64,000 nt of DNA from Pseudomonas frederiksbergensis. Lineage in GTDB: Bacteria; Pseudomonadota; Gammaproteobacteria; Pseudomonadales; Pseudomonadaceae. Where the stretch lies: contig NZ_CP017886.1 of NCBI RefSeq assembly GCF_001874645.1, positions 124,001 through 188,000 of the forward strand. Direction: 5' to 3'. This document shows positions 9,270 to 17,725 of the stretch, in pieces. Each line of letters opens with the position of its first letter. Within the stretch, counting starts at the first letter, position 1. The position numbers and the translations under genes were made by a program. The notes under the pieces are model-generated. The model did not search any database. It was not told the DNA's origin and was given only the letters and a program-made list of their open reading frames with translations.

Positions 9270-9842
9270 ATGAATCGCACTCTGCTGATTCTGGCCATGT
9301 TTTGCAGTGCCCCGACCTTTGCCCAACCTCCTGTCATCGATACTGCCACCATCGACAACTCCGGCAGGCAGTACCAGGGCAACTTCTCGGTCAACCAGGC
9401 TGCCGGCGATCAGCAACAACAGGCCAACGCCCGAGCCATCGCCATTGACACCAACGCCAGCGCTACCACGCAGATTCGCCAACGGTTGCGTACTCAGGTC
9501 GATCCCAGGATCGATGCCCAGTCAACCATTAAAGGCAACGCCTTCAGTAACGGCAATGGCGTACTGGGGGTCAACCAGAGCTCGGGCGCCAGCAACCAGC
9601 AAGCCAACGCCCTGCGGATAAGCATCAGTGCTACGCCGCAAAGTATCGACGACAGCGTCCTCAAGCAACAGAACGTGGCGCTGCTCAACAACTCCGATTC
9701 AACGGATCTTACTCCTGGCCATCGCCAGGTCGCCACCAGCGACCAGGCCTTCACCGGTAGCCGTGGGGTGATCCAGTTGAATCAGAGCGCCGGGGTGGGA
9801 AACCGAACGGCCAACACCCTGAGCGTACGGGTCGCGGATTGA
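9270..9842 (+). CDS. fapB: FapB-like amyloid nucleator / minor fibre subunit
   Basis: 190 residues: signal peptide (MNRTLLILAMFCSAPTFA), then three imperfect repeats with the hallmark pattern N-Q-x-A/S-G-x-x-N-Q-Q-A-N: SVNQAAGDQQQQANARAIAI (about residue 40), LGVNQSSGASNQQANALRI (about 97) and QLNQSAGVGNRTANTLSVRV (about 170). FapB proteins have this three-repeat architecture and are proposed to nucleate FapC fibres. The gene starts two bases after the preceding stop codon. No C-terminal CxxC is present, unlike the next gene. Confidence 0.75.
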   Translation: MNRTLLILAMFCSAPTFAQPPVIDTATIDNSGRQYQGNFSVNQAAGDQQQQANARAIAIDTNASATTQIRQRLRTQVDPRIDAQSTIKGNAFSNGNGVLGVNQSSGASNQQANALRISISATPQSIDDSVLKQQNVALLNNSDSTDLTPGHRQVATSDQAFTGSRGVIQLNQSAGVGNRTANTLSVRVAD

Positions 9843-9896
9843 CCCAACAGGTAACAACAACACTTAACTACATAAAATAAAGTACGGAGAATCAGC

Positions 9897-11195
9897 ATGA
9901 AAGCTTCAATGGCAATCAAACCTCTGGTTTTCGCAATCGCTGCAATAATGGCTGTTGCTGTACAAGCTGGCCAGAATGGTGGTGACGAGCATCATCATCG
10001 TCATCATGTAGATCCAAAAGACACCACCAATGCTGGCGCCACTGCCAACGCCACCGATAAACAAAGCAGCACTAACAACTACATCAGCAATGAAGGGACT
10101 AAAAACACTGCCAACATGACCAACTCGGCCACGGGCGCCTCCGGTAACGTGGGCGTCAACGTTGCAGCAGGCGACGGCAACCAACAAGACAATGCTGCCG
10201 CCATTGCCAGCGGCGATGGCTCGTTTGTCTTTGGGTCTGTGATGGCAACCGCCAAGGTCACGCAAACCCAAGGCAACAACAAGGTCGACAACTACTCCAC
10301 CAACAACAGCGCTACTATGAGCGGTTCGGCCAACGGCGGCAGCGGCAACATGGGCATCAACATGGCTGCTGGCGACCTTAACCAACAGAAAAACACCATG
10401 GCAATCGCTGTGTCTGGCGGCCAGCACGCTACCGCAACCGCGAGTGCCGATCAATCAGGCCCAGGCCTGACGGTGCGTAACGACGCCGATCGGACGTACC
10501 GCGTGGATACGCTGTCGCGTACCGTCTCAGCCAGCGGTCATGAGTCTTTCAAAGAGGCATCCGATGCGAAGTCTTCTTCGGACTATGCCAAGTACTCTGC
10601 TTCGGCCTTTAGTGAGAACTATGCTTCGAAATCTGCTTCGAAATCTGCCAGCAACTCTGCTTCGGCCTCTGCTTGGAAATCTGCCAGCAACTCTGCTTCG
10701 AGCGCTGCTTTGAAAGCTAAATTGGACGCTTCTGTGGACGTGGACGTTAGCGCTTCCAGGAATAATGGCCATCACCATAGCAGCAGCAGTGCGGATTTCG
10801 ACGCATCGCTCAACGCATCGCTCAACGCATCGCTCAACACATCGAACAGTGCATCGAACAGCGGATCGAACAGCAAATCGAGCAGCGCATCGAACAGCAA
10901 ATCGAGCAGCGCATCGGGCAGCGAATCGGGCAGCGAATCGTACGGCGCAGCTGGCTACGCAGCGAGCGACAAAGCGCAGAGCTTCAGCGAGTCCAGTTCG
11001 TTTGATTTGAGCAACACTGTGTCCTGGCAAGTGCTGACCCCAACTGGCTGGGCAAACCCTGTGACCAACACTGCTAACCTGAACGGTTCGGTTAATGGCG
11101 GCAGTGGCAACCTGGGCGTCAACGTGGCTGCCGGTGCTGGCAACCAACAAAGCAACTCGCTGTCCATTGCATCCGGTTGCAAAACCTGCCTGTAA
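9897..11195 (+). CDS. fapC: FapC-like major functional amyloid subunit
   Basis: 432 residues: signal peptide (MKASMAIKPLVFAIAAIMAVAVQA), a His-rich N-terminus (EHHHRHHVD), then three amyloid repeats at about residues 83, 150 and 404 (GNVGVNVAAGDGNQQDN, GNMGINMAAGDLNQQKN, GNLGVNVAAGAGNQQSN). Linker 1 is about 45 residues; linker 2 is about 230 residues and very Ser/Ala/Asn-rich. The protein ends CKTCL, giving the C-terminal CxxC seen in FapC. This is the exact FapC plan and predicts a surface fibre that stiffens biofilms. Linker 2 is long for the family and is encoded by 9/12-bp tandem repeats, so its length may vary between strains. Confidence 0.82.
   Translation: MKASMAIKPLVFAIAAIMAVAVQAGQNGGDEHHHRHHVDPKDTTNAGATANATDKQSSTNNYISNEGTKNTANMTNSATGASGNVGVNVAAGDGNQQDNAAAIASGDGSFVFGSVMATAKVTQTQGNNKVDNYSTNNSATMSGSANGGSGNMGINMAAGDLNQQKNTMAIAVSGGQHATATASADQSGPGLTVRNDADRTYRVDTLSRTVSASGHESFKEASDAKSSSDYAKYSASAFSENYASKSASKSASNSASASAWKSASNSASSAALKAKLDASVDVDVSASRNNGHHHSSSSADFDASLNASLNASLNTSNSASNSGSNSKSSSASNSKSSSASGSESGSESYGAAGYAASDKAQSFSESSSFDLSNTVSWQVLTPTGWANPVTNTANLNGSVNGGSGNLGVNVAAGAGNQQSNSLSIASGCKTCL
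10600..10950 (+). repeat. low-complexity tandem repeats encoding Ser/Ala linker of FapC-like protein
   Basis: Two block types occur: AAATCTGCCAGCAACTCTGC repeated near 10630 and 10677, and 12-bp units such as GCATCGCTCAAC (three near-perfect copies from 10804) grading into variants of AGCAGCGCATCG up to about 10940. All preserve frame and encode S-A/N/K/E-S runs. Such arrays are prone to in-frame length change by slippage. Confidence 0.75.
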
Positions 11196-11216
11196 GCTAA
11201 GCTCCAGAGTCTGGAG

Positions 11217-11240
11217 AGCCCCCTTCGGGGGGCTTTTTTT
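11217..11240 (+). terminator. Rho-independent terminator between fapC and fapD
   Basis: A perfect stem AGCCCCC-TTCG-GGGGGCT followed by TTTTTT, starting 22 bases after the FapC-like stop codon. It splits the operon after the fibre subunit genes; partial read-through would give more subunit mRNA than export-gene mRNA. Confidence 0.85.
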
Positions 11241-11265
11241 CACTCTTGCACGAAGGCTTCCGATC

Positions 11266-11946
11266 ATGCGCATTTTCGCCCTAGCGTTCCTGGTTTTTCT
11301 GGCTGGCCTAAGCGAAGCGGGACAAATGCCGCTTTCCGTCTTGCCAGGTGGAGCGGTCGTTTTCAAACCGATCCAGAGCATGCGTGAGCGCAAATTTGCC
11401 GACCTGGTCCAACAGAAAACCGACTTCAGTTGCGGTGCAGCTTCCCTGGCGACCATATTGCGCCAGGCCTATTGGCTGGACGTCACCGAGGCACAAATCA
11501 TCGAAGGCATGCTGGCTCACTCCGACCAGAATCTGGTCCGCGTTCAGGGCTTCTCCATGCTCGACATGAAGCGTTACGTGGAAAGTATCGGCATGCGGGC
11601 CCGTGGTTACCGGGTATCGCCGGAAGGTCTGCCCAGTGTCTCCATTCCGGTCATCGTGCTAATGGACATCCGCGGCTACAAGCACTTCGTGGTCATGCAA
11701 AAAGCGGAGAAAGACTGGGTGTATATCGGTGATCCGGTACTCGGTCACAAACGCTTCAAGTTCGACGAATTTGTCAAAGGCTGGAACGGCATCATCTTCG
11801 CAGTCATAGGCCAGGGTTACGACAAGACCAACGTCTTGCGCGAACCCCCTATTCCACTGACCGCCAAGAACCGCATCAACACTTTCAGCCCGGTGCAAGA
11901 CGCAGAGTTGATGGATTTCGGATTCATCCAAAGCGACTTCTTCTAA
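11266..11946 (+). CDS. fapD: FapD-like C39-family peptidase
   Basis: 226 residues with a signal peptide (MRIFALAFLVFLAGLSEA), so the protease is predicted to be periplasmic. The C39 triad is visible: Cys in TDFSCGAASLATIL, His in GYKHFVVM and Asp in IGDPVLG. FapD enzymes are C39-like proteases required for fibre subunit export. The ATG at 11266 is chosen because it starts the signal peptide and follows the terminator; the frame is open further upstream into fapC without a sensible start. The FapE-like gene follows after 33 bases. Confidence 0.83.
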   Translation: MRIFALAFLVFLAGLSEAGQMPLSVLPGGAVVFKPIQSMRERKFADLVQQKTDFSCGAASLATILRQAYWLDVTEAQIIEGMLAHSDQNLVRVQGFSMLDMKRYVESIGMRARGYRVSPEGLPSVSIPVIVLMDIRGYKHFVVMQKAEKDWVYIGDPVLGHKRFKFDEFVKGWNGIIFAVIGQGYDKTNVLREPPIPLTAKNRINTFSPVQDAELMDFGFIQSDFF

Positions 11947-11979
11947 TGACAAGGGAGCATGAGGCTCCGGGAGCATCCA

Positions 11980-12720
11980 ATGAAGACTCCATACTGGCTG
12001 GCCGTTGTTTGTCTGGCCGCCAGCCTGCCAGCACAGGCACTAACGTTCAAACCGATTGAGCTCAAGGATCAGGAGCTGGCGACCCTTCGCGGCCGGTATG
12101 TCATGCCGGGCCGGATCATCAGTTTCGGGGTTGCCATGACCAGTACCTGGCAAAATGCCAGAGGTGACGTGATCGGGGCAACCTCCTCGATGCAGATTCA
12201 GGAATCGACCATCAAGCCACAGTTCTATGTGTCGATGATCGACAAGAAAGGTGATGGTTCGCCGGTCTCCCAGGGTTCCGGCAATGTCAGCGGCGGCGGC
12301 GGCCTCAGCACCACCCAGGGTGTCACCCAGGTCGTGCGCGCCGCCGGCGACTCCAACAGCGCGTACAACAATGTCGACATCAACGTCAAAGAAGCCAACC
12401 AGGCACCACAAATGGATACCCAGGGCCAGCCATTGACCGCCGGCACGACCCTGTCCGCTTCCAACGGTGCCGGGACCTTCAGTATGTCGTCGAGTGGCGC
12501 TGGCGTGCAGTTGAGCATCCAGGCCAACAATAATCAGGGCAGCACCGTGCAACGGCTTGCCCAGGGCAGCCTGATGCAGAACACGACCTTGCTCGGCGGA
12601 AGTAACCAGGTGAACAACCTGACGTCCCTCAATGTCGTTCTGCGCAACAACCTGCCGACCGTAGGGGCACTGGACTGCAGCCTGGACCAACTAAAAGGCC
12701 TACGCACTCTCGGATACTGA
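11980..12720 (+). CDS. fapE: FapE-like exported protein
   Basis: 246 residues with a signal peptide ending AQA (MKTPYWLAVVCLAASLPAQA). The mature part begins LTFKPIELKDQELATLRGRYVMPGRIISFGV and continues with Gly/Ser/Asn/Gln-rich sequence, including NNQGSTVQRLAQGSLMQNTT. FapE is a minor fibre component or extracellular assembly factor in fap systems. The assignment rests mainly on position between a FapD-like protease and a FapF-like porin and on the export signal; the fold cannot be read directly. Confidence 0.65.
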   Translation: MKTPYWLAVVCLAASLPAQALTFKPIELKDQELATLRGRYVMPGRIISFGVAMTSTWQNARGDVIGATSSMQIQESTIKPQFYVSMIDKKGDGSPVSQGSGNVSGGGGLSTTQGVTQVVRAAGDSNSAYNNVDINVKEANQAPQMDTQGQPLTAGTTLSASNGAGTFSMSSSGAGVQLSIQANNNQGSTVQRLAQGSLMQNTTLLGGSNQVNNLTSLNVVLRNNLPTVGALDCSLDQLKGLRTLGY

Positions 12721-12767
12721 TCTACGCTCAGTCTCATGAAAATGTAGTCAAAAGGGACGGCTAACCC

Positions 12768-14042
12768 ATGTACCGATCGTTTACGTTAAAAGCAGTCGTT
12801 TGTTTGAGTACCTTGGTCCCGGCCACATTGCTGCAAGCAGCATCGGACCCCCAGGTAGAAGCGCTAAAACAAGAACTCACGGAGTTGAAACAACGCTACG
12901 AAGCTCAACAGAACGCGCTGATGGTACTTGAACAGCGCGTTAAACAAGTCGAAGAAACACCTGCAACGCCTGCTCCCAAACGCCTGACCCGCTCCCCCGC
13001 CGAACAGACCAAAAACGGCAAAGCCGTGGCCACGGGTGCCCCCGGGACCAGTTCGTATGGGCAGTCGCTCAAGGAGGACTCGGAACCGGCGCAAAGCGTG
13101 TCCAACCTGTATGACGAAGCCAGCGGCTTCTTCGGTGGCGGCAAGTTCAGTCTCGAGACGGGCCTGAGCTATACCCACTATGATACCCGTGCATTGGTGC
13201 TCAATGGCTTTCTGGCTCTTGACTCGATTTTTCTCGGCAACATCAACATTGACCGCATCAAGGCCGACAACTGGACCCTTGACCTGACAGGCCGCTACAA
13301 CCTGGCGCAACGCTGGCAATTCGACATCAACGTCCCGGTCGTCTATCGAGAATCGACGTATTCCTCGGGTGGTGCAGGAGGCGCAGCCCCGATCTCATCC
13401 GACGCCACCGTTACCCGCGATCCGACCATAGGCGATGTCAACTTTGGTGTTGCCTACAAGTTCCTGGATGAATCGGTCAACCTGCCCGACGCGGTCTTCA
13501 CTCTGCGAGTCAAGGCGCCGACGGGTAAAGAACCGTACGGAATCAAGCTGGTCAATGACCCGAACAACAACAATTTGTCGGTACCTCAGTCACTCCCTAC
13601 CGGCAACGGTATCTGGTCGATTACCCCGGGCATCTCGCTGGTCAAGACCTTCGACCCTGCCGTGCTCTTCGGCAGCCTGAGCTATACCTACAACAAGCAG
13701 GATTCCTTCAGCGATATCAGCCCCACTATAAATACCACGGTCCCGGGAGAGGTGAAGCTGGGCGATTCCTGGCAGGTCGGCGCCGGCATTGCGTTTGCCT
13801 TGAACGAGAAGATGAGTATGTCGTTTTCGTTTTCCGACCAATTCGCCGGCAAAAGCAAAGTCAAACCAGACGGCCAGGACTGGTCAACAATCCCGGACAG
13901 CAACTACAACGCTGCCAACTTCAACATCGGCCTGACCCTGGCGGCAACCGACAAACTGACGATAGTCCCCAACCTCTCCATCGGCTTAACCCAGGACGCT
14001 CCGGCCTTCTCCTTCAGCGTGAAATTCCCGTACTACTTCTAA
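12768..14042 (+). CDS. fapF: FapF-like outer-membrane amyloid secretion porin
   Basis: 424 residues: signal peptide (to about residue 24, LLQAAS), a predicted trimeric coiled coil (about 27-62; [20 protein letters not shown]), a Pro/Thr-rich linker, then a beta-barrel of alternating residues ending in the aromatic FSVKFPYYF typical of outer-membrane proteins. FapF forms a trimeric gated barrel that exports FapB and FapC, with the coiled coil in the periplasm. Generic pipelines would call it a 'transporter'. It is the last gene of the operon, followed at once by a strong terminator. Confidence 0.78.
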   Translation: MYRSFTLKAVVCLSTLVPATLLQAASDPQVEALKQELTELKQRYEAQQNALMVLEQRVKQVEETPATPAPKRLTRSPAEQTKNGKAVATGAPGTSSYGQSLKEDSEPAQSVSNLYDEASGFFGGGKFSLETGLSYTHYDTRALVLNGFLALDSIFLGNINIDRIKADNWTLDLTGRYNLAQRWQFDINVPVVYRESTYSSGGAGGAAPISSDATVTRDPTIGDVNFGVAYKFLDESVNLPDAVFTLRVKAPTGKEPYGIKLVNDPNNNNLSVPQSLPTGNGIWSITPGISLVKTFDPAVLFGSLSYTYNKQDSFSDISPTINTTVPGEVKLGDSWQVGAGIAFALNEKMSMSFSFSDQFAGKSKVKPDGQDWSTIPDSNYNAANFNIGLTLAATDKLTIVPNLSIGLTQDAPAFSFSVKFPYYF

Positions 14043-14051
14043 CGGCCATTC

Positions 14052-14087
14052 AAACGACAAAGCCCGCTTCGGCGGGCTTTGTCGTTT
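14052..14087. terminator. bidirectional terminator between fapF and the sigma-54 regulator
   Basis: A perfect 16-bp inverted repeat, AAACGACAAAGCCCGC, loop TTCG and its complement, gives A-run and T-run flanks on both strands. It separates two convergent transcription units. Confidence 0.9.
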
Positions 14088-14099
14088 AAAGCTTGAACG

Positions 14100-15425
14100 T
14101 CAGCGTATCTGGTGCTTGTGCAACAAGCGGTAGAAGGTAGGCCGCGAAATCCCGAGCACTTTTGCCGCGATACTCAAGTTGTCACTGTGGCGATTAAGCA
14201 CATCGCACAGCGCCTGGCGTTCGGCGCGATATTTGTAGTCCTCGAGAGTTCCCATGGGCGCTGCGATAACCTGCTGGCTGAGTAACCCCAGGTCCCGCGC
14301 TTCGATCTGCCGGCCTTCAGCCAGCACCAACCCTCGACGCACCCGGTTCGCCAGTTCTCGGACATTGCCCGGCCAATCGTGTTTACCCATAGCAATCAGC
14401 GCGTCTTCGCTGAAGCTGCGCGGCCGACGCCCGGTTTCCTGGCTGTAGAAGTGGGAAAAATGGTTGGCCAACATCGACAGATCTCCATGGCGCTCGCGTA
14501 GCGGCGCAGTGACCACCTGCAGGACGTTGAGCCGGTAGTACAAATCCTCGCGAAAACGCTTGGCCTCAATCGCGGATTCCAGATCCACGTGGGTCGCCGC
14601 CAATACCCGGACATCCACCGGAATAAGCTGACTGCCGCCAACCCGCTCGATGTGTTTTTCCTGCAGGAAACGCAACAGGTTGGCTTGCAGTTCAAGGGGC
14701 AAATCGCCTATTTCGTCCAGAAACAGGGTGCCGCCATTAGCCGCTTCAATGCGTCCGACTTTACGTTGATGAGCGCCGGTAAAAGCGCCCTTTTCATGAC
14801 CAAAGAGTTCGGACTGAATCAGATGCTCGGGGATAGCCCCGCAATTGATTGCCACGAATGGCTTGCTGTGGCGTTGCGACTGCCGGTGCAGGGTTCTTGC
14901 CACCAACTCCTTGCCGGTGCCGCTCTCGCCGCGGATCAAAACCGGCGACTCGGTAGGCGCCAGTTTACTCAACAGTTTGCGCAACTCGCGAATCGGTCGG
15001 CTGTCACCGAGCAATTCATGTTCCGGCTGGTCGACATGAATCGAACCTCGCCCGCGCAATCGCGCCATGCCAAATGCGCGACCCAGGGTTACCTGAACCC
15101 GCGACACATCAAAAGGCAAGGTATGAAAATCGAAAAACCATTCGCAGACAAAATCGCCGACATTCTGCAAACGCAGGACTTCCTGGTTGAGAACGGCGAT
15201 CCACTCGGTTCCGCTGTGGCTGATCAGCTCTTTGACTGCTTCAGGACGCTCAAGATGAAAAGGTTGAAGGCGCAGCAGGCCAACATCACAGGGATGGTCG
15301 GCGGCTTTTTCCAGGGTACAGCTGTCGACATCCCAGCCAACCGTACGCAGACCGGGTAACAGGCGATGGCAGTCGTCACACGGATCAACCACTAACAAAC
15401 GTCGCAATGCGGGCGTTTCGATCAT
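14100..15425 (-). CDS. sigma-54-dependent enhancer-binding regulator with degenerate receiver domain
   Basis: 441 residues. The N-terminal 120 have a receiver-like start (LLVVDPCDD), but the phospho-acceptor position reads CDVGLLRLQ, with Arg where Asp is expected, so phosphorylation is unlikely. The AAA+ domain is complete: Walker A GESGTGKE, GAFTGA loop for sigma-54 contact, Walker B GGTLFLDEIGDLP, arginine-finger region and NVRELANRVRR. The C-terminus is a Fis-type helix-turn-helix (AAKVLGISRPTFYRLL). The layout resembles VpsR- and FleQ-type biofilm regulators that respond to c-di-GMP rather than phosphate (inference). It is convergent with the fap-type genes and probably activates the promoter at 8764. 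Confidence 0.85.
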   Translation of the reverse strand: MIETPALRRLLVVDPCDDCHRLLPGLRTVGWDVDSCTLEKAADHPCDVGLLRLQPFHLERPEAVKELISHSGTEWIAVLNQEVLRLQNVGDFVCEWFFDFHTLPFDVSRVQVTLGRAFGMARLRGRGSIHVDQPEHELLGDSRPIRELRKLLSKLAPTESPVLIRGESGTGKELVARTLHRQSQRHSKPFVAINCGAIPEHLIQSELFGHEKGAFTGAHQRKVGRIEAANGGTLFLDEIGDLPLELQANLLRFLQEKHIERVGGSQLIPVDVRVLAATHVDLESAIEAKRFREDLYYRLNVLQVVTAPLRERHGDLSMLANHFSHFYSQETGRRPRSFSEDALIAMGKHDWPGNVRELANRVRRGLVLAEGRQIEARDLGLLSQQVIAAPMGTLEDYKYRAERQALCDVLNRHSDNLSIAAKVLGISRPTFYRLLHKHQIR

Positions 15426-15771
15426 GACTGTTCCTTGGCGCCAAAAAAATTAGAAAAGTTATTGGAAACAGTCGTTTGGCGGTCCCGAATGTAACGTTAG
15501 CAAGAACTTGACGCTGCCTTGTATCGTTTAACTATAGGGTTAATATCGTTTCCGTTATAAGAAGGGCCTTCAATAGTTACCTCACGGGCTTGAACCTTTC
15601 ACCCAGCTTTCAAAGCTCCCTTTGATGTTGAGTATATGAAAGAAAGTTGAAATTTCTTTTGATTGTGTGTGACCCGCCCCCCCATTGCGCGCATCAGTAC
15701 AAGTAACCAGCCGAACGGTAAGCCCAACCGACGGCACATCACTTGATTGGGCACAGACGAGAGAAGACCCC
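15426..15771. other. intergenic region, regulator/88-aa gene promoters
   Basis: This 346-bp stretch separates the divergent sigma-54 regulator and an 88-codon gene. It is AT-rich; TTGACG at 15508 with TATAGG at 15533 is a possible sigma-70 promoter on the plus strand but the spacing (19) is long. Near 15463 GGAAACAG resembles the fap upstream half-sites. No open frame of interest is seen. Confidence 0.35.
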
Positions 15772-16038
15772 ATGAACGCCCCGCTCCGTATCAACGAAGC
15801 TCTTTTGATTGCCGACCGCGCATTTAAACCATTCCAATGCGTGGCCTGGGCCCCACAGGACGGTACCGGCGAACTCAGCCTCACCGTCATCGACCGCACC
15901 AGCACCCGCATCGGCCGCAAACAGATTCCAAGCAGCGCGTATACCGACCCGGCCCAACTTGAACACTTGCTCAAACAGGCTCGCGCCGAGTTGAGCGAGG
16001 AAGGCTATCAGTTGCAATCCTGGACAATGCCGCAGTAA
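15772..16038 (+). CDS. conserved hypothetical 88-aa protein
   Basis: I do not recognise a named family. The protein is 88 residues, soluble, without signal peptide: MNAPLRINEALLIADRAFKP, a beta-rich centre (ELSLTVIDRTSTRIGRKQIP) and a C-terminal helix (LEHLLKQARAELSEEGYQL). ATG 15772 is preferred; an upstream in-frame ATG at 15685 would add an unlikely leader. It is monocistronic with its own strong terminator. The compact design suggests a small regulatory or stress protein, but nothing shows the function. Confidence 0.6.
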   Translation: MNAPLRINEALLIADRAFKPFQCVAWAPQDGTGELSLTVIDRTSTRIGRKQIPSSAYTDPAQLEHLLKQARAELSEEGYQLQSWTMPQ

Positions 16039-16045
16039 AAGAAGT

Positions 16046-16079
16046 GTGCGGATCACTTCGCCGTGATCCGCACTTTTTT
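16046..16079 (+). terminator. Rho-independent terminator
   Basis: A perfect 11-bp stem, GTGCGGATCAC-TTCGCC-GTGATCCGCAC, followed by TTTTTT, eight bases after the 88-aa gene. Confidence 0.92.
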
Positions 16080-16318
16080 ATCGAGGCACCTCAATACTCC
16101 CCCTCCTCTTCACCCCTCACTGTTGGCGCTTTATTGCGACAGACGGTTGTACTCGCCAGGCAAACTTGCCACCGGTCCGCAAAGACACCGTTCTGGCACT
16201 GAAAGCCGCGCCACCTGTAATTTCTGACCGTTGTGCAATGCATCAATCAGGGATTGAATATTCCTCTGAAGTCTTCCTCCGCAGTTCTGGATCCGGTCGA
16301 CTCGCAAGGAGATGCGAT

Positions 16319-17608
16319 ATGTCCATCCATAACGCTTTTGCCTTCGCTGCTCCCCTCAACACAGCAGGCCAACTCGACTCAAGTTTTGCATCGTCCGGCA
16401 AGGCTTGGGTCCACTTCGCTGGCAGCCTTTCAAGCATGGCCAACGATGTCTCGGTCGACTCGATGGGCCGCTTGCTGGTCACGGCAAAGGTCAGAATACG
16501 GAACGGCTGGCGTTATGGGCTGGCCCGATTGCAAGGAGACGGCTACCCGGATCTGAGTTTTGGTTATCAGGGCAGCATCATCGGCCAGTTCGAAAGCGGT
16601 TTCGAAGCCTCAGGTGGCAAGGTTCAAGAACTGCCCGATGGGCGAATTCTGCTATCCGGCCTGCATTACGAAAGCCCCCACCGTACGCTGCCGGCGCTGG
16701 CAATGTTTGACGCACATGGACATCCGGTTCTGCCATTTGGCAACCGGGGGGTGCAAATCGTGCGTTTGCCCGGTGATTTGTCCCGAGGCCTGCGTGACGA
16801 CTGGTTACCGCCGGGAGTCCCGGGGGCCGAAGCCTGCGACTTCCGGGTGCAAGCCGATGGCCGAATCCTGCTGCTGGCCAACCATCACTACGAGCTCGCG
16901 GATCACGTCGGCATCCTGATACGGCTCAATCCGGACGGGACGCTGGACGAGACATTCAACGGCCATGGATTTGTCATGGCCAGACACTTGCTGATGAATA
17001 CCTGGCTTGGCAGCCTTCTGGTGCAGGCAGATGGTCAGATTGTGGTCGCCGGCTCCATCAATCTGCCGCAGGAAGGTTTTCTGGCACGCTTCGACAGCAC
17101 CGGCCGGCTGGACAAAGACTTCGCTGAAGACGGTTTTTTCAGTTTCAAGGTTCAGGGACGCGGTGCCCAGGTGAGTCAGGTGATTGAGCAAGCGGATGGG
17201 CGCTTGCAGTGTTTCGGTAGCAGTCGCGACCCGATGCATTGCCTGTCGCTGACTGTACGCAGTAATGGTCTGCCGGACATTCATTGCAACGACGGAGACG
17301 CGCAGCTCACCGAAGTGGGTCGCAGTGGCTGCCAATGGACTGCGGCCCAGGTTCTTGCGGATGGCCGGGTGCTGAGCGTCGGTGCAACCATTGGCGGTGT
17401 TGAAGCGGATTTCATTCTGGCGCGACATCTCCCGGATGGACGCCTGGATCAGCACTTTGCCAATGGCCAAGGCTGGGGTCGTACCCGTCTGGGGCGTAGC
17501 CTGGACACGGCAACCTCACTGGCCGTGCAGAGTGATGAGCGAATTGTGGTCAGCGGCTACTCGTTGGACGGCCACTATCGGGCGGTATTGGCGCGCTATC
17601 TGGGATAG
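16319..17608 (+). CDS. delta-60 repeat (beta-propeller-like) protein
   Basis: About 429 residues built of some six to seven units of roughly 55-60 residues, each with the delta-60 pattern 'G-x-LD-x-x-F-x-x-x-G ... xx-Q-x-DG-R-I-x-V-x-G': LDSSFASSGKAWV, LDETFNGHGFVMA, QADGQIVVAGSI, LDKDFAEDGFFSF, LDQHFANGQGWGR, QSDERIVVSGYS. These usually sit in secreted or surface proteins, but no signal peptide is visible. ATG 16319 is chosen for the AAGGAG just upstream; an in-frame ATG at 16166 lacks a ribosome site. It stands alone between terminators. Function unknown. Confidence 0.75.
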   Translation: MSIHNAFAFAAPLNTAGQLDSSFASSGKAWVHFAGSLSSMANDVSVDSMGRLLVTAKVRIRNGWRYGLARLQGDGYPDLSFGYQGSIIGQFESGFEASGGKVQELPDGRILLSGLHYESPHRTLPALAMFDAHGHPVLPFGNRGVQIVRLPGDLSRGLRDDWLPPGVPGAEACDFRVQADGRILLLANHHYELADHVGILIRLNPDGTLDETFNGHGFVMARHLLMNTWLGSLLVQADGQIVVAGSINLPQEGFLARFDSTGRLDKDFAEDGFFSFKVQGRGAQVSQVIEQADGRLQCFGSSRDPMHCLSLTVRSNGLPDIHCNDGDAQLTEVGRSGCQWTAAQVLADGRVLSVGATIGGVEADFILARHLPDGRLDQHFANGQGWGRTRLGRSLDTATSLAVQSDERIVVSGYSLDGHYRAVLARYLG

Positions 17609-17725
17609 TGCTTTGCCCTTGTTTCGCTACAGGTGCGCCATCACCGATTGATAATGAAACCCAAGAACTTGATCTTCCCCGACTGTTACGGCAAGTTGCG
17701 CGCTTCTTGATAGAAGGAGCAACAG

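Noticed and set aside
10765..11010. Plus-strand frame with many THRSTHRS/ANRAAHR repeats
   Set aside because: It is the shifted reading of the repeat array that encodes the FapC-like linker; the amyloid frame has a signal peptide and conserved repeats, this one does not.
10527..11456. Arg/Cys-rich 309-codon minus-strand frame
   Set aside because: Antisense shadow of the FapC-like and C39 genes; the periodic R-C-V/A sequence comes from the 12-bp repeats.
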